From positions 2,666,001 through 2,730,000 of the forward strand of contig NZ_JARUBN010000001.1 of the NCBI RefSeq assembly GCF_029626265.1: DNA of 64,000 nucleotides, read 5' to 3'. Made by a program: the position numbers and the translations under genes. Within the stretch, counting starts at the first letter, position 1. The number at the start of each line of letters is the position of its first letter. The notes below the pieces were generated by a model that searched no databases, had not been told where the DNA came from, and saw only the letters and a program-made list of their open reading frames with translations. Shown piece after piece: positions 1-8,682 of the stretch. The DNA comes from Micromonospora sp. WMMD1102. Its GTDB lineage: Bacteria; Actinomycetota; Actinomycetes; Mycobacteriales; Micromonosporaceae.

Positions 1-717
1 GTCCTCGTCGGCCCGCCGTCGCCACCGGCGCAGTCCGTTGGCGGCCAGGACGATCGGGATCAGGATCAGGAAGGGTACGGCGTTCTGCGGGACGGTGGGC
101 ACCGCCGGTTCCTGGATCTGGGTGTAGAGGAACGCCGCGGCGGGCAGGCTCGCCAGCGCCGGTACCCGGTAGGGGCTGTACACGGCGGCGGTGTACGCCG
201 CGATGACGCAGGCGTAGAAGGAGACCCGCAGCGCGGCGTTGTAGTCCCTGGCCAGTGGCGCCGTGAGCAGGACGAGCCAGAGCACGGCGAGCGGGTAGCG
301 GCGGCGGATCACCAGCGGCAGTACCACCACCAGGAGCATGACGACCGTCGAGCCGATCGCGTAGTCCTCGATCGGCAGGAACGGTTCGGGCCCAGGCCAG
401 CGCGCGGGCAGGTCGGGCGCGACCGGGGCCGGTGGCGCGAGGGGCTCGGGCGGCTCCGGGTACCCGGGTGGGTCCCGATACTCGGGCGGGTCCCGGTACT
501 CGGGTGGGTGGCCGGTCGGGTTCCGGTAGTCGAACCCGTCCGACACCCGCTGTTCCCGGTCCTGGTCGTTGCCCTCCACGACGGCGGCGAGCAGCAGGCC
601 CAGCGCCACCACCACGTCGAACACCTGGCCGCGCCAGGACAGCGGCGGCAGCGAACCGGACGGCCGCAGCAGCAGCCTGAGCCGGGCCCCCAGCCCGCCG
701 GCCATCGCCCCCTGCAT
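1..717 (-). CDS. Sensor histidine kinase, N-terminal membrane part (cut by window start)
   Basis: About 239 residues of the N-terminus are visible; the gene runs off the left edge, so the kinase core is not seen. After a short cytoplasmic lead there is a first membrane helix (about residues 30-47), then a Pro/Tyr/Arg-rich outer loop with a repeated EYRDPP hexapeptide, then several more helices ending in an RRWRRR stretch. This is the usual sensor layout of actinobacterial NarL-type two-component kinases, which sit beside MacB-like exporters. It is divergent from the ABC exporter at 927-3997, which it probably controls through a response regulator outside the window. Start chosen at ATG 717; GTG 720 and ATG 705 are alternatives. 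The family call is an inference from topology and neighbours. Confidence 0.6.
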   Translation of the reverse strand, partial: MQGAMAGGLGARLRLLLRPSGSLPPLSWRGQVFDVVVALGLLLAAVVEGNDQDREQRVSDGFDYRNPTGHPPEYRDPPEYRDPPGYPEPPEPLAPPAPVAPDLPARWPGPEPFLPIEDYAIGSTVVMLLVVVLPLVIRRRYPLAVLWLVLLTAPLARDYNAALRVSFYACVIAAYTAAVYSPYRVPALASLPAAAFLYTQIQEPAVPTVPQNAVPFLILIPIVLAANGLRRWRRRADED

Positions 718-798
718 CACAGGGCCATTCTCGCCCACCGTCACCGACGACGGACATCCGCCGGCCTGACCACCCGGCTAACTCCGTCGACTACGCCG

Positions 799-828
799 CG
801 GGGATGACCCCGGACCGGTTCATCCCCG
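799..828. promoter_or_regulatory. Inverted repeat upstream of exporter operon, possible response-regulator site
   Basis: Perfect 9-bp arms CGGGGATGA (799-807) and TCATCCCCG (820-828) are separated by 12 bp, so their centres lie 21 bp apart, two helical turns. The repeat lies in the divergent gap between the sensor kinase and the ABC exporter, about 100 bp before the ATP-binding gene. A weak -10 (TAGCTT, 882-887) follows without a recognisable -35, as expected for an activated promoter. Assignment to the NarL-type partner of the kinase is inference. Confidence 0.4.
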
Positions 829-926
829 GGCGGTACCGGATCTGGCTCCGGCGACCGACGCCGGCGGCCGTCCGGCGGACCTAGCTTCGAGCGGCCAGAG
901 GTGCCCGAGGTAGGGGGAGATCCAGG

Positions 927-1619
927 ATGAGCGTTCCGTTGATCGAGTTGGCCGACGTGAGCCGCAGGTACGACGAGGGGCCGCCGGCACTCGACGCCGT
1001 GTCGCTGCGGATCGCGGCCGGGGAGGCGGTCGCGATCCTGGGGCCGTCCGGCAGCGGCAAGTCCACGCTGCTGAACCTGGTCGCCGGGCTGGACCGGCCG
1101 AGCGCCGGCACGGTGACCGTGGGCGGCGTCCGGGTCGACCAGTTGGGTGAGGCCGCTTCCGCCCGCTACCGGCGGGCGAAGATCGGCATGGTGTTCCAGT
1201 TCTTCAACCTCCTCGACGACCTGACCGTCGCCGACAACGTCATGCTGCCGGCCCAGTTGTCCGGTACGGCCCGGGGCGCCGCCCGGCGGCGGGCGATGGA
1301 ACTGCTCGGCACGCTCGGTGTGGACCGGCACGCGGACGCCTATCCGGGCCGGCTCTCCGGCGGTGAGCGGCAGCGCGTCGCGGTGGCCCGGGCCCTGGTC
1401 AACCGGCCGGCGCTGCTGCTCGCCGACGAACCGACCGGCGCGCTGGACACCGCCGCCGGCGAGGAGGTCCGGAACCTGCTGACCGAACTGCACACCGAGG
1501 GGCAGACGATCGTGCTGGTCACCCACGACCTGACCCTGGCCCGGTCGTGCGCGTCCCGCACCGTCCGGCTCGTCGACGGTCGGGTCGCCGCCGACAGCGC
1601 GATGGAGCCGGTCCGATGA
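927..1619 (+). CDS. ABC exporter ATP-binding protein, MacB/LolD type
   Basis: This 230-residue cytoplasmic ATPase energises the permease encoded next. Walker A GPSGSGKS lies at 39-46, the Q-loop glutamine at 91, the signature LSGGE at 143-147, Walker B LLLADE at about 163-168 followed by the PTGALD D-loop, and the switch histidine at 200. Length and the LADEPTGALD motif are typical of the MacB/LolD/FtsE subfamily that drives FtsX-like permeases. The ATG start at 927 is preceded by a good ribosome site (AGGGGGAG). The stop overlaps the start of the permease gene (ATGA), so the two are translationally coupled. Probable substrates are a cell-envelope stressor, antibiotic or lipid; the sequence does not decide this. 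Confidence 0.93.
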   Translation: MSVPLIELADVSRRYDEGPPALDAVSLRIAAGEAVAILGPSGSGKSTLLNLVAGLDRPSAGTVTVGGVRVDQLGEAASARYRRAKIGMVFQFFNLLDDLTVADNVMLPAQLSGTARGAARRRAMELLGTLGVDRHADAYPGRLSGGERQRVAVARALVNRPALLLADEPTGALDTAAGEEVRNLLTELHTEGQTIVLVTHDLTLARSCASRTVRLVDGRVAADSAMEPVR

Positions 1620-3997
1620 GTGCGCTGGGCGGGGTGGTCCGGTCCGGTGTGGGGCGGCGCCGGGTGCAGACGGTGGTGGTCGGGCTGGTGGTGATGATCG
1701 CGGTGACCGCCGCCGTACTCGGCGGGTCGCTGATGGTGGCCTCCATGGCTCCGTTCGACCGGGCCTTCGCCCAGCAGGACGGTGCGCACCTGGCGGTGCG
1801 GTTCGACGGGACCAAGGCCACGGCGGCGCAGCTGTCGGCGTCCGCGCGGGCCGCCGGGGTGACCGCGGCGGCCGGCCCGTTCCCGACCGCGACGATCACG
1901 CCGGCCGCCGGTCGCGGCGGAGCGGTGCGGCCGCTCACCGTGGTCGGGCGGGCCGAACCAGGTGGACCGGTCGACGCCGTCACGGTGACCGACGGGCGGT
2001 GGGTGACCGGCCCCGGCGAGATCGTCCTCCCCGCCGACCTGCGGCTGCCGCGCAGCTTCCAGCCGAAGGTCGGTGACTCGCTCGCCCTGGACGCGCCGGC
2101 CGGCAGCCCGAGCCTGACGGTGGTCGGGGTGGCCCGGTCGGTGAGCGAGACCGCCGGCGGCTGGGTGGTGCCGGAACAGGTCGCGGCGTTGACCGCACCG
2201 GGTGCCACCGCCGGCTACCAGATGCTCTACCGGCTCGCCGCGAGCGACACCGCCGCACAGGTCGACTCGGCCCGCGCCGCGATCGAGGCGAGCGTGCCGC
2301 CGGGTGCGCTGGCCGGCGCCCGCTCCTGGCTCACCACCAGGACCAACAGCGCCGGCAACACCCTGCTGTTCGTGCCGTTCCTCACCGCCTTCGGCGTGCT
2401 GGGCGTACTCATGGCGGTGCTGATCATCGGCAACGTCGTCGCCGGTGCGGTCAGTACCGGCACGCACCGGATCGGCGTGCTGAAGGCCCTCGGCTGCACT
2501 CCGGGGCAGGTGGTCCGGGCGTACACGGCACAGGCGCTGGTCCCGGCGGTGGTCGGCGCCCTGCTCGGGGTGCTGGCCGGCAACCTGCTGGTCCTGCCGA
2601 TCCAGGCGCAGACCAACGAGGTCTACGGCACCACGGACACCGGCGTCAGCGGCTGGGTCAACCTGCTGGTACTCGCCGGGGCGCTGGTCCTGGTCAGCGT
2701 GACCGCCTGGGTGGCGGCGTTCCGGGCCGGGCGGCTGCGCACGGTCGACGTGCTCGCCGTCGGGCGTACCCCGGGACGGGGCCGGGGGAGGTGGGCGGCC
2801 CGGCTGTCGGCGCGGCTTCCGCTGCCCCGGCCGGTGACCCTGGGGCTGGCCCAGCCGTTCGCCCGGGTACTCCGGTCGGCCACCATCGTCGCGGCGATCG
2901 CGTTCGGTGCCGCCGCCGCGACCTTCGCCGTCGGGCTGGGCGCCTCGCTGAACGCGGTCCAGGCCACGGAGAGCCACGGCGACGTCCTCGTCCACCCGGG
3001 TCGGCCGATCTCCGGTCCGCCGCCGGTGGGTGGCCCGGCGGCCCCGGCCGCCCCGCCGAGAGGCGGCCCGGTGCCGCCGGATCCGGTGGCGGTGGTCGGC
3101 GCGATCACCGCGCAGGCCGGAACCCGCGGGTACAGCGGTGTCGCGCAGACGGCGGTGACCACAAGCGGGCTGACCAGTTCGCTGGACACCCTCGCCTTCA
3201 CCGGCGACGGCTCCGCGTACGGCTACGAGATGATCTCCGGTAGCTGGTTCGGCGGGCCCGGGGAGATCGTGGTCGCCCGACCGTTCCTGACCGCCACCGG
3301 CACCCGGGTCGGCGACGCCGTCGTGCTGTTCGACCACGGCACCCGGATCGACGCCCGGATCGTCGGCGAGGTCTTCAACATCGAGTCCAGGGGGATGCAG
3401 ATCCTCACCAGCGTCGCGACGCTCGCGGCCTCCCAACCGGACCTGCGGCCAGAGGAGTACTACGTCACGCTCGATCCCGGTACCGACCCGGTCGAATACG
3501 TCGAGGGACTGAACGCGGCACTGGCCACGGTGGACGCCCACGCGGTGGTCGACGAGCAGGAGGCGGACGAGATCATCCTGGTGGTCAACACGTTGACCGG
3601 CCTGCTCACCCTGATGCTGGCCACCGTGGCCGCGCTGGGCGTACTCAACATGGTGGTGCTGGAGACCCGGGAACGGGTACACGATCTCGGGGTGCACAAG
3701 GCGCTGGGCATGACCCCACGGCAGACGGTCGGGATGGTGGTCGCCTCGGTGGTGGTCACCGGACTGGTCGGTGGTGCGGTCGGGGTGCCCGTCGGTGTCC
3801 TGTTGCAGCGGCTGACCGTCACCGAGATGGGCAGTGCCGTGGGGCTGTACCTGCCGGACTCGGTGCTCGACATCTACCAGCCCGGCCAGTTGCTGCTCTT
3901 CGGCCTCGGCGGCGTCCTCATCGCCGTACTCGGCTCGCTGCTGCCGGCCGGCTGGGCGGCGGGTACCCGTACCGCCACCGCGCTGCGTACCGAGTAG
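1616..3997 (+). CDS. ABC exporter permease, FtsX/MacB family
   Basis: The protein has 793 residues with two FtsX-like permease modules. The first membrane helix (about 19-41) is followed by a large extracytoplasmic domain, a three-helix block around 245-370, a further helix pair after about 420, a second outer domain containing a Pro-rich loop, and a final three-helix block at the C-terminus. The duplicated module architecture lets a single polypeptide supply both halves of the channel, usual for actinobacterial exporters of this type. It starts with ATG at 1616, four bases inside the end of the ATPase gene. Control by the neighbouring two-component system is likely. The substrate is unknown. 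Confidence 0.9.
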   Translation: MSALGGVVRSGVGRRRVQTVVVGLVVMIAVTAAVLGGSLMVASMAPFDRAFAQQDGAHLAVRFDGTKATAAQLSASARAAGVTAAAGPFPTATITPAAGRGGAVRPLTVVGRAEPGGPVDAVTVTDGRWVTGPGEIVLPADLRLPRSFQPKVGDSLALDAPAGSPSLTVVGVARSVSETAGGWVVPEQVAALTAPGATAGYQMLYRLAASDTAAQVDSARAAIEASVPPGALAGARSWLTTRTNSAGNTLLFVPFLTAFGVLGVLMAVLIIGNVVAGAVSTGTHRIGVLKALGCTPGQVVRAYTAQALVPAVVGALLGVLAGNLLVLPIQAQTNEVYGTTDTGVSGWVNLLVLAGALVLVSVTAWVAAFRAGRLRTVDVLAVGRTPGRGRGRWAARLSARLPLPRPVTLGLAQPFARVLRSATIVAAIAFGAAAATFAVGLGASLNAVQATESHGDVLVHPGRPISGPPPVGGPAAPAAPPRGGPVPPDPVAVVGAITAQAGTRGYSGVAQTAVTTSGLTSSLDTLAFTGDGSAYGYEMISGSWFGGPGEIVVARPFLTATGTRVGDAVVLFDHGTRIDARIVGEVFNIESRGMQILTSVATLAASQPDLRPEEYYVTLDPGTDPVEYVEGLNAALATVDAHAVVDEQEADEIILVVNTLTGLLTLMLATVAALGVLNMVVLETRERVHDLGVHKALGMTPRQTVGMVVASVVVTGLVGGAVGVPVGVLLQRLTVTEMGSAVGLYLPDSVLDIYQPGQLLLFGLGGVLIAVLGSLLPAGWAAGTRTATALRTE

Positions 3998-4082
3998 CCC
4001 GCCGGTCGGGGCGGCAGCCGGGCGGGTCCGGCCCGCCTGCCGGGGTGCGCGCGCCGCGACGACGGGGGGCGGCGGGTACCCC

Positions 4083-4178
4083 GGCAGGCAGGTCGGTGGC
4101 CGTCCCGGCGGTTAAATCGGTGGCTGCTCCGGCAGGCAGGTCGGTGGCTGCCCCGGCGGTTGGGTCGGCGGTCCGGGC
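4083..4178. repeat. 48-bp tandem duplication between convergent genes
   Basis: Two adjacent 48-bp copies (4083-4130 and 4131-4178) share the first 31 bases with two mismatches and diverge towards their ends; each is built of two related 24-bp halves carrying a TCGGTGG core. It fills most of the noncoding gap between the permease and the LacI gene. No coding role or clear hairpin terminator was seen. Confidence 0.6.
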
Positions 4179-4195
4179 CTGCGACGGTGGCGGCG

Positions 4196-5230
4196 TCAGC
4201 CGGGTACCGGGCCGGTCGAGTCGCGGATCACCAGCGCGTGTCCGGTGGGCCGGCGCCGTGGCCGCTTCGAGCGCGGCCGGAGGGCCAGGTCCAGGGCCAT
4301 CCGCCCCATGTCGGTCATCGGCAGCCGGACGGTGGTGAGCCCGGGCGCGAGGTCCGCGGCGACCGAGACGTCGTTGAACCCGACCACCGAGATCCGCTCG
4401 GGTACGCCGACCCGGTGCGCGCGCAGCGTGGCGAGCACCCCGATCGCCATCGAGTCGTTCAGGGCCACGATCGCGGTCGTCCCGGGATGGTCCCGCAGGA
4501 TCCGTTCGGCGGCGGCCCGGCCACCGTCCCGGGTGAAGTCGGTGTGCACGACCGGCAGGTCGTCGAGGTGCAGCCCGTGCCGGCGCAGCGCCGTCGCCAC
4601 CCCGGCGAGCCGGTCGATGACGGTGGTGAGTCCGCCGGTCGCGGCGGCGACGGCGATCCGCCGGTGTCCGAGGGCCAGCAGGTGCTCGCCGAGGGCCCGG
4701 CCGCCGGCCTCGTTGTCCGGCAGTACCGCGTCCACCCCCAGCGGATGCCGGCCGATCACCGCGACCCGGCCGCCCAGGTCCTGGTAGGCCGTCAGTTCAC
4801 GGCGCGCCTCGGCCTGCACCCGCGGGTCGTCGTAGCCGGAACCGGCGATCAGGATGATGCCGACCCGCTGGGCGATCAGGTGCCGCAGCTGCCGCAACTC
4901 GTGTTCGGGGTCGCGGCCGGAGTGGCAGATCTGCACCAGCAGGCCCTGCTCGTCGGCGACCTGGATGACGCCGCCGGCGATCTCGGAGAAGTACGGGTCG
5001 TCGACCTGGTGCACCACCAGCCCGACGGTCGAGCTGACCCCACCGGCCAGGGTCCGGGCGTACGGGTTGGCGACGTACCCGAGTTCCCGGGAGACCTGGC
5101 GGACCCGGTCGGCGACCGCCGGGCTGACGCCGTCCCGCCCGGCGAGCGCCCGGGACGCGGTCGCCAGCGAGACACCGGCCCGTTCGGCGACGTCGACGAG
5201 GCGCAGCCGCCCCCCGCCAGGCTTCGGCAT
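4196..5230 (-). CDS. LacI-family transcriptional repressor
   Basis: This 344-residue regulator has the N-terminal LacI helix-turn-helix (about 10-30, VDVAERAGVSLATASRALAG) and hinge, followed by a periplasmic-binding-protein-like ligand domain. It is divergent from the importer operon at 5356-10224, and a canonical LacI-type operator lies directly downstream of that operon's predicted promoter, so it very likely represses the importer until a ligand binds. Start chosen at ATG 5230, which has GGGAG six bases upstream; a TTG two codons earlier is less likely. LacI regulators normally sense sugars or nucleosides, which is unusual beside a branched-chain-amino-acid-type transporter. The effector is unknown. 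Confidence 0.93.
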   Translation of the reverse strand: MPKPGGGRLRLVDVAERAGVSLATASRALAGRDGVSPAVADRVRQVSRELGYVANPYARTLAGGVSSTVGLVVHQVDDPYFSEIAGGVIQVADEQGLLVQICHSGRDPEHELRQLRHLIAQRVGIILIAGSGYDDPRVQAEARRELTAYQDLGGRVAVIGRHPLGVDAVLPDNEAGGRALGEHLLALGHRRIAVAAATGGLTTVIDRLAGVATALRRHGLHLDDLPVVHTDFTRDGGRAAAERILRDHPGTTAIVALNDSMAIGVLATLRAHRVGVPERISVVGFNDVSVAADLAPGLTTVRLPMTDMGRMALDLALRPRSKRPRRRPTGHALVIRDSTGPVPG

Positions 5231-5272
5231 CGGCAACTCCCGGGAAACATCGACGACGGCAGGCGGTAACTA

Positions 5273-5302
5273 TTGCGAGTGACGCAGGCCACAGCCTATG
5301 GT
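5273..5302 (+). promoter_or_regulatory. Predicted sigma-70-type promoter of importer operon
   Basis: TTGCGA (5273-5278), 18-bp spacer, TATGGT (5297-5302). The LacI operator starts at the next base, so bound repressor would block initiation. Prediction from sequence only. Confidence 0.5.
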
Positions 5303-5330
5303 ACGAAAGCGCTTCCGTAAGCGCTTTCGT
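5303..5330. promoter_or_regulatory. LacI-family operator, perfect 12-bp inverted repeat
   Basis: Arms ACGAAAGCGCTT (5303-5314) and AAGCGCTTTCGT (5319-5330) are exact reverse complements around a 4-bp spacer. Each arm also holds the self-complementary AAGCGCTT core typical of LacI/GalR-family operators, so the site could bind two dimers. It sits 25 bp before the substrate-binding protein gene and beside the divergent LacI gene. Confidence 0.85.
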
Positions 5331-5355
5331 TACCTCTGCGAGGGGAGCGTCCGGA

Positions 5356-6579
5356 ATGGCATCCCGAGCGACACGCGGACGATGGGCGACAGCCGTCGGT
5401 GCGGCGGTGACACTCCTGCTGGCCGGCTGCGGCGACGGCGGCGGCGGATCGGGCTCCTCCGACGATCCGATCGTCGTCGGGATCTCGCTGCCGCTGACCG
5501 GCGACTTCGCCGAGCCCGGCAAGGGCGTGCAGCGCGGCTACGAGGCCTGGGCGAAGATCACCAACGACCGGGGCGGCCTGCTCGGCCGGCAGGTCGAGCT
5601 GAAGATCCTGGACGACCAGTCCAACGCCGACCGGGTGGTCGCCGACTACGAGCAGCTGATCGGCAAGGACAACGTGGACATCGTGGTGGGTCCCTTCTCG
5701 ACCCGCCTCGTCGTGCCGGCCGCCCGGGTGGCGCAGGAGTACGGCATGCTCTTCGTCGAGCCGGCCGGTGCCGCCAAGGAGGTCTTCGAGCAGGGCTTCG
5801 AGAATCTCTTCTACGCCGCACCCGCGGTCGCCGACGACCACTACAACCACCTCGCCGAATACCTGCTCGCGCTGCCGCCCGGCCAGCGGCCGGCCACCGT
5901 GGCGTACGCCGCGATGGACGACCCGTTCGCCCAGGGCACCGCGTACGGGCTGAAGGCGAAGCTGGAGGCGGCCGGGGTGCGTACCGTCGTCGACGAGGTG
6001 TACCCGCCGAACACCACCGACTTCGGCACCATCGCCGCCAAGATCGCGGCGTCGAGGGCGGACATGGTGGTCGGCGGTTCGCAGTACCAGGACGGGGTGA
6101 ATCTGATCGTCGCCCTGCAACAGCTGCGTTACCAGCCGAAACTCGCCGCCTTCTCGACCGCGCCGACCAGCCCCGAGTTCGCCGCCGCGATCGGCAACAA
6201 GACCGAGGGCATCCTGGCGCCGACCGGCTACACCCAGAAGGCGCCCTACCCGAGCAACGTCGAGTTCGTGCGGAAGTACACCGAGCAGTTCGGGTCGCCG
6301 CCGGAGGAGGACGAGGCGAACGCGTACACCACCGGTCAGGTGGTGGCCGCCGCCGTCGGCGCGGTCGGCTGCGCCGAGCAGGGCGAGTGCCAGCAGAAGC
6401 TGGTGGAGTGGATCCGCGGCAACAAGGTGGAGACCGTGGTCGGGCCGTTGACGTGGGACGACACCGGCAAGCCGCAGGGCGCGCACATGATCCAGCAGTG
6501 GGTCGGCGGGCAGATCCAGATCGTGCTGCCGGCCGAGGCGAGGGAAGTCGACCTCGTCTACCCGAAGCCGGCCTGGTGA
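5356..6579 (+). CDS. ABC importer substrate-binding lipoprotein, LivK/HAAT family
   Basis: This 407-residue protein has a lipoprotein signal peptide with lipobox LLAGC (Cys25), a short Gly/Ser linker and a Peripla_BP_6-type domain that begins VVGISLPLTGDFAEPGK. It captures the substrate outside the membrane and delivers it to the permeases encoded next. The family name covers branched-chain amino acids but also amides, urea and aromatic acids; the substrate cannot be read from the sequence. ATG 5356 has a GAGGGGAG ribosome site. It is first in a five-gene importer operon under a LacI operator, which hints at a sugar-derived or nucleoside-like ligand (inference). Confidence 0.9.
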   Translation: MASRATRGRWATAVGAAVTLLLAGCGDGGGGSGSSDDPIVVGISLPLTGDFAEPGKGVQRGYEAWAKITNDRGGLLGRQVELKILDDQSNADRVVADYEQLIGKDNVDIVVGPFSTRLVVPAARVAQEYGMLFVEPAGAAKEVFEQGFENLFYAAPAVADDHYNHLAEYLLALPPGQRPATVAYAAMDDPFAQGTAYGLKAKLEAAGVRTVVDEVYPPNTTDFGTIAAKIAASRADMVVGGSQYQDGVNLIVALQQLRYQPKLAAFSTAPTSPEFAAAIGNKTEGILAPTGYTQKAPYPSNVEFVRKYTEQFGSPPEEDEANAYTTGQVVAAAVGAVGCAEQGECQQKLVEWIRGNKVETVVGPLTWDDTGKPQGAHMIQQWVGGQIQIVLPAEAREVDLVYPKPAW

Positions 6580-6587
6580 GCTAGCCG

Positions 6588-7475
6588 ATGCCGTCCGGCG
6601 CCCTGCTCTTCCAGAGCGTTCTCCTGGGCCTGCTGCTGGGTGGGCTGTACGCCCTGCTGGCCGCCGGCCTGACGCTCTACTTCGGCATCATGCGGGTGGT
6701 GATGATCGCCCACTCGGCGTTCCTCATCCTCGCCGCCTACCTCGCCTGGTGGTCGCACGCCAGGCTGGGGGTGGACCCGCTGCTGTCGATGGTGGTCACC
6801 GTCCCGCTCTTCTTCGGCCTCGGCGTGCTGCTCCAGCGGCTGCTGCTGGCCCGGCTGCGTCCGGTGACCCTGACCATGATGTCGGTGCTGCTCACCTTCG
6901 CCATCGCGGTGCTCGTCGAAGGGCTGCTCGGGTACGCCTTCACCGGCACCCAGCGGCGGATCCAGCTCGGCTACGGCTCGGCCAGCATCGGCCTCTTCGG
7001 CGCCCGGATCGCGGTGGTCAAACTGATCGCGTTCGGGCTCGCCGCGGTCGCCCTGCTCGCGCTCTATCTGCTGCTCAAGCGGACCCGGTTCGGCTGGGCG
7101 CTGCGGGCGACGATCCAGCACGCCGACGCCGCCCGGCTGGTCGGGATCGACACCGACCGGGTGGCCGGCTTCGGCTTCGGTCTCGGGCTGGCCACCGCCG
7201 CCGTCGGTGGCACGGCGCTGGCCTTGGACACCACCATCTACCCGTCGCTGCACTGGCACTGGATCGGCCCGCTGATGGCGATCATCGTGGTCGGCGGGCT
7301 GGGCAGCGTGCCGGGGGCGGCCATCGCCGCGATGCTGCTCGGGCTGGCGCAGAGCCTGTTGCAGATCCCGCTCGGCACCACCTGGGCGCAGACGGTCTTC
7401 TATCTCGCTCTCTTCGCGACGCTGGCGTTCCGCCCGCAGGGATTCTTCGGAGGCCGCCTTGCCCAGCGCTTCTGA
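6588..7475 (+). CDS. ABC importer permease, LivH type
   Basis: A 295-residue integral membrane protein of about eight helices, opening with LLGGLYALLAAGLTLYFG, the hallmark of LivH-type permeases. It forms one half of the channel with the LivM-type protein encoded next. It starts 9 bp after the binding-protein gene, and its 3' end overlaps the TTG start of the next gene by 17 bp, so the genes are tightly coupled. Length is normal for the family. Confidence 0.92.
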   Translation: MPSGALLFQSVLLGLLLGGLYALLAAGLTLYFGIMRVVMIAHSAFLILAAYLAWWSHARLGVDPLLSMVVTVPLFFGLGVLLQRLLLARLRPVTLTMMSVLLTFAIAVLVEGLLGYAFTGTQRRIQLGYGSASIGLFGARIAVVKLIAFGLAAVALLALYLLLKRTRFGWALRATIQHADAARLVGIDTDRVAGFGFGLGLATAAVGGTALALDTTIYPSLHWHWIGPLMAIIVVGGLGSVPGAAIAAMLLGLAQSLLQIPLGTTWAQTVFYLALFATLAFRPQGFFGGRLAQRF

Positions 7476-8682
7476 AGCCCCGGCGACCGCACGCACCGCC
7501 GGTGCACTCCCGGCCACCGGACCCACCGCCGGTGCGCTCTCGGCCACCGCGCGGCGCCGGCTCGGCGGGGCGCTCCGGGCCGGCGCGATCCTGGCCCTGG
7601 CCGTCGCCGTACTCTCCTTCCCGTCCTGGGCGCCGAACCCGTACGTCCTCTCGGCCGGCGTGGTGGTGCTGAACTACGCGGTGCTCTCGACGTCGTGGAA
7701 CTTCGTCGGCGGGTTCACCGGGTACATCTCGCTCGGGCACGGTGCGCTGGCCGGGCTCGGCGGCTATGCCACCGGCCTGCTCGTGGTCCGGGCCGGGCTG
7801 CCGAGCTTCGTCGCACTGGTCGCGGCGACCCTGCTGGTGGCGGCCTTCGCCGTCCCGGTCGGGTACGCGGCCCTGCGGGTGCGCGGCGCCTCGTTCGTGA
7901 TCGTGTCGATCGCGCTGGTGCTGATCCTGCTGCTGGTCTTCCAGAGTTGGGCGTCCCTGACCGGCGGGTCGCGCGGACTGGTCGTGCCGCGCCCGTTTCC
8001 CGGCCTGCTCCGGCCCGAGCACCACCGGGTCTTCTTCTATCTCTTCGCCGCCCTGCTCGCGGTCGCGCTGCTGGTCTGGTGGCTGGTCGACCGGTCCCGT
8101 TTCGGGCTCGGCCTGAAGGCGGTCCGGGAGGACGAGGACAAGGCGGAGTCGCTGGGCACCCCGACCTTCGGGTACAAGCTGGTGGTCTTCGTGGTCTCGG
8201 CCGGCTTCACCGGGCTGGCCGGCGGCCTCTACGCGCTTTGGTTCGGCGACCTCGACCCGGTCTTCCAGTTCTCCATCCTGACCGGCTCCTACCTGGTGCT
8301 GATGGCGCTGCTCGGCGGGGTGCGCCAGCTCTTCGGCCCGCTGGTCGGCGCCGGAGTGGTCGGCATCGGACTGGAGTACTTCAAGGTGGAGTTCGGCAAC
8401 ACCCCGCTGCACCTGGTCGCCACCGGACTGCTGCTGGCCCTGGTGGTGATGTTCATGCCGGACGGGGTGCTGCCGGCGCTGGGCGCGCTGGCCGACCGGT
8501 TCATGCGGCCGGCAGGCCAGTCGATCCGCGAGGTCAGCGCGGCCGAGCTGCGCGCACGCCAGGACCGGCCGCCCGACGGTGACCGGCCGGTCGAGCCGCC
8601 CGACGGTGACGAGCCGGCCGAACCACCGGCCGGGACTCCCGTCGGCGCCCCCGAAGGACCTTCGGCGGAGGAGCGGACATGA
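7459..8682 (+). CDS. ABC importer permease, LivM type, with charged C-terminal tail
   Basis: This 407-residue permease is the second channel half. Its membrane core contains the LivM hallmark GGFTGYISLGHGALAGLGGYA near residue 80. The start is TTG 7459 with GGAGG just upstream, inside the 3' end of the LivH gene. The first 30 residues are Ala/Thr-rich with a short internal repeat (TAGALPAT / TAGALSAT). After the last helix comes a roughly 50-residue hydrophilic tail with a duplicated PPDGD motif and no known function. The stop overlaps the start of the LivG gene (ATGA). Confidence 0.9.
   Translation: MPSASEAPATARTAGALPATGPTAGALSATARRRLGGALRAGAILALAVAVLSFPSWAPNPYVLSAGVVVLNYAVLSTSWNFVGGFTGYISLGHGALAGLGGYATGLLVVRAGLPSFVALVAATLLVAAFAVPVGYAALRVRGASFVIVSIALVLILLLVFQSWASLTGGSRGLVVPRPFPGLLRPEHHRVFFYLFAALLAVALLVWWLVDRSRFGLGLKAVREDEDKAESLGTPTFGYKLVVFVVSAGFTGLAGGLYALWFGDLDPVFQFSILTGSYLVLMALLGGVRQLFGPLVGAGVVGIGLEYFKVEFGNTPLHLVATGLLLALVVMFMPDGVLPALGALADRFMRPAGQSIREVSAAELRARQDRPPDGDRPVEPPDGDEPAEPPAGTPVGAPEGPSAEERT

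Noticed and set aside
432..807. Short plus-strand frames near the left edge
   Set aside because: Arg/Pro-rich shadows of the sensor kinase on the minus strand.
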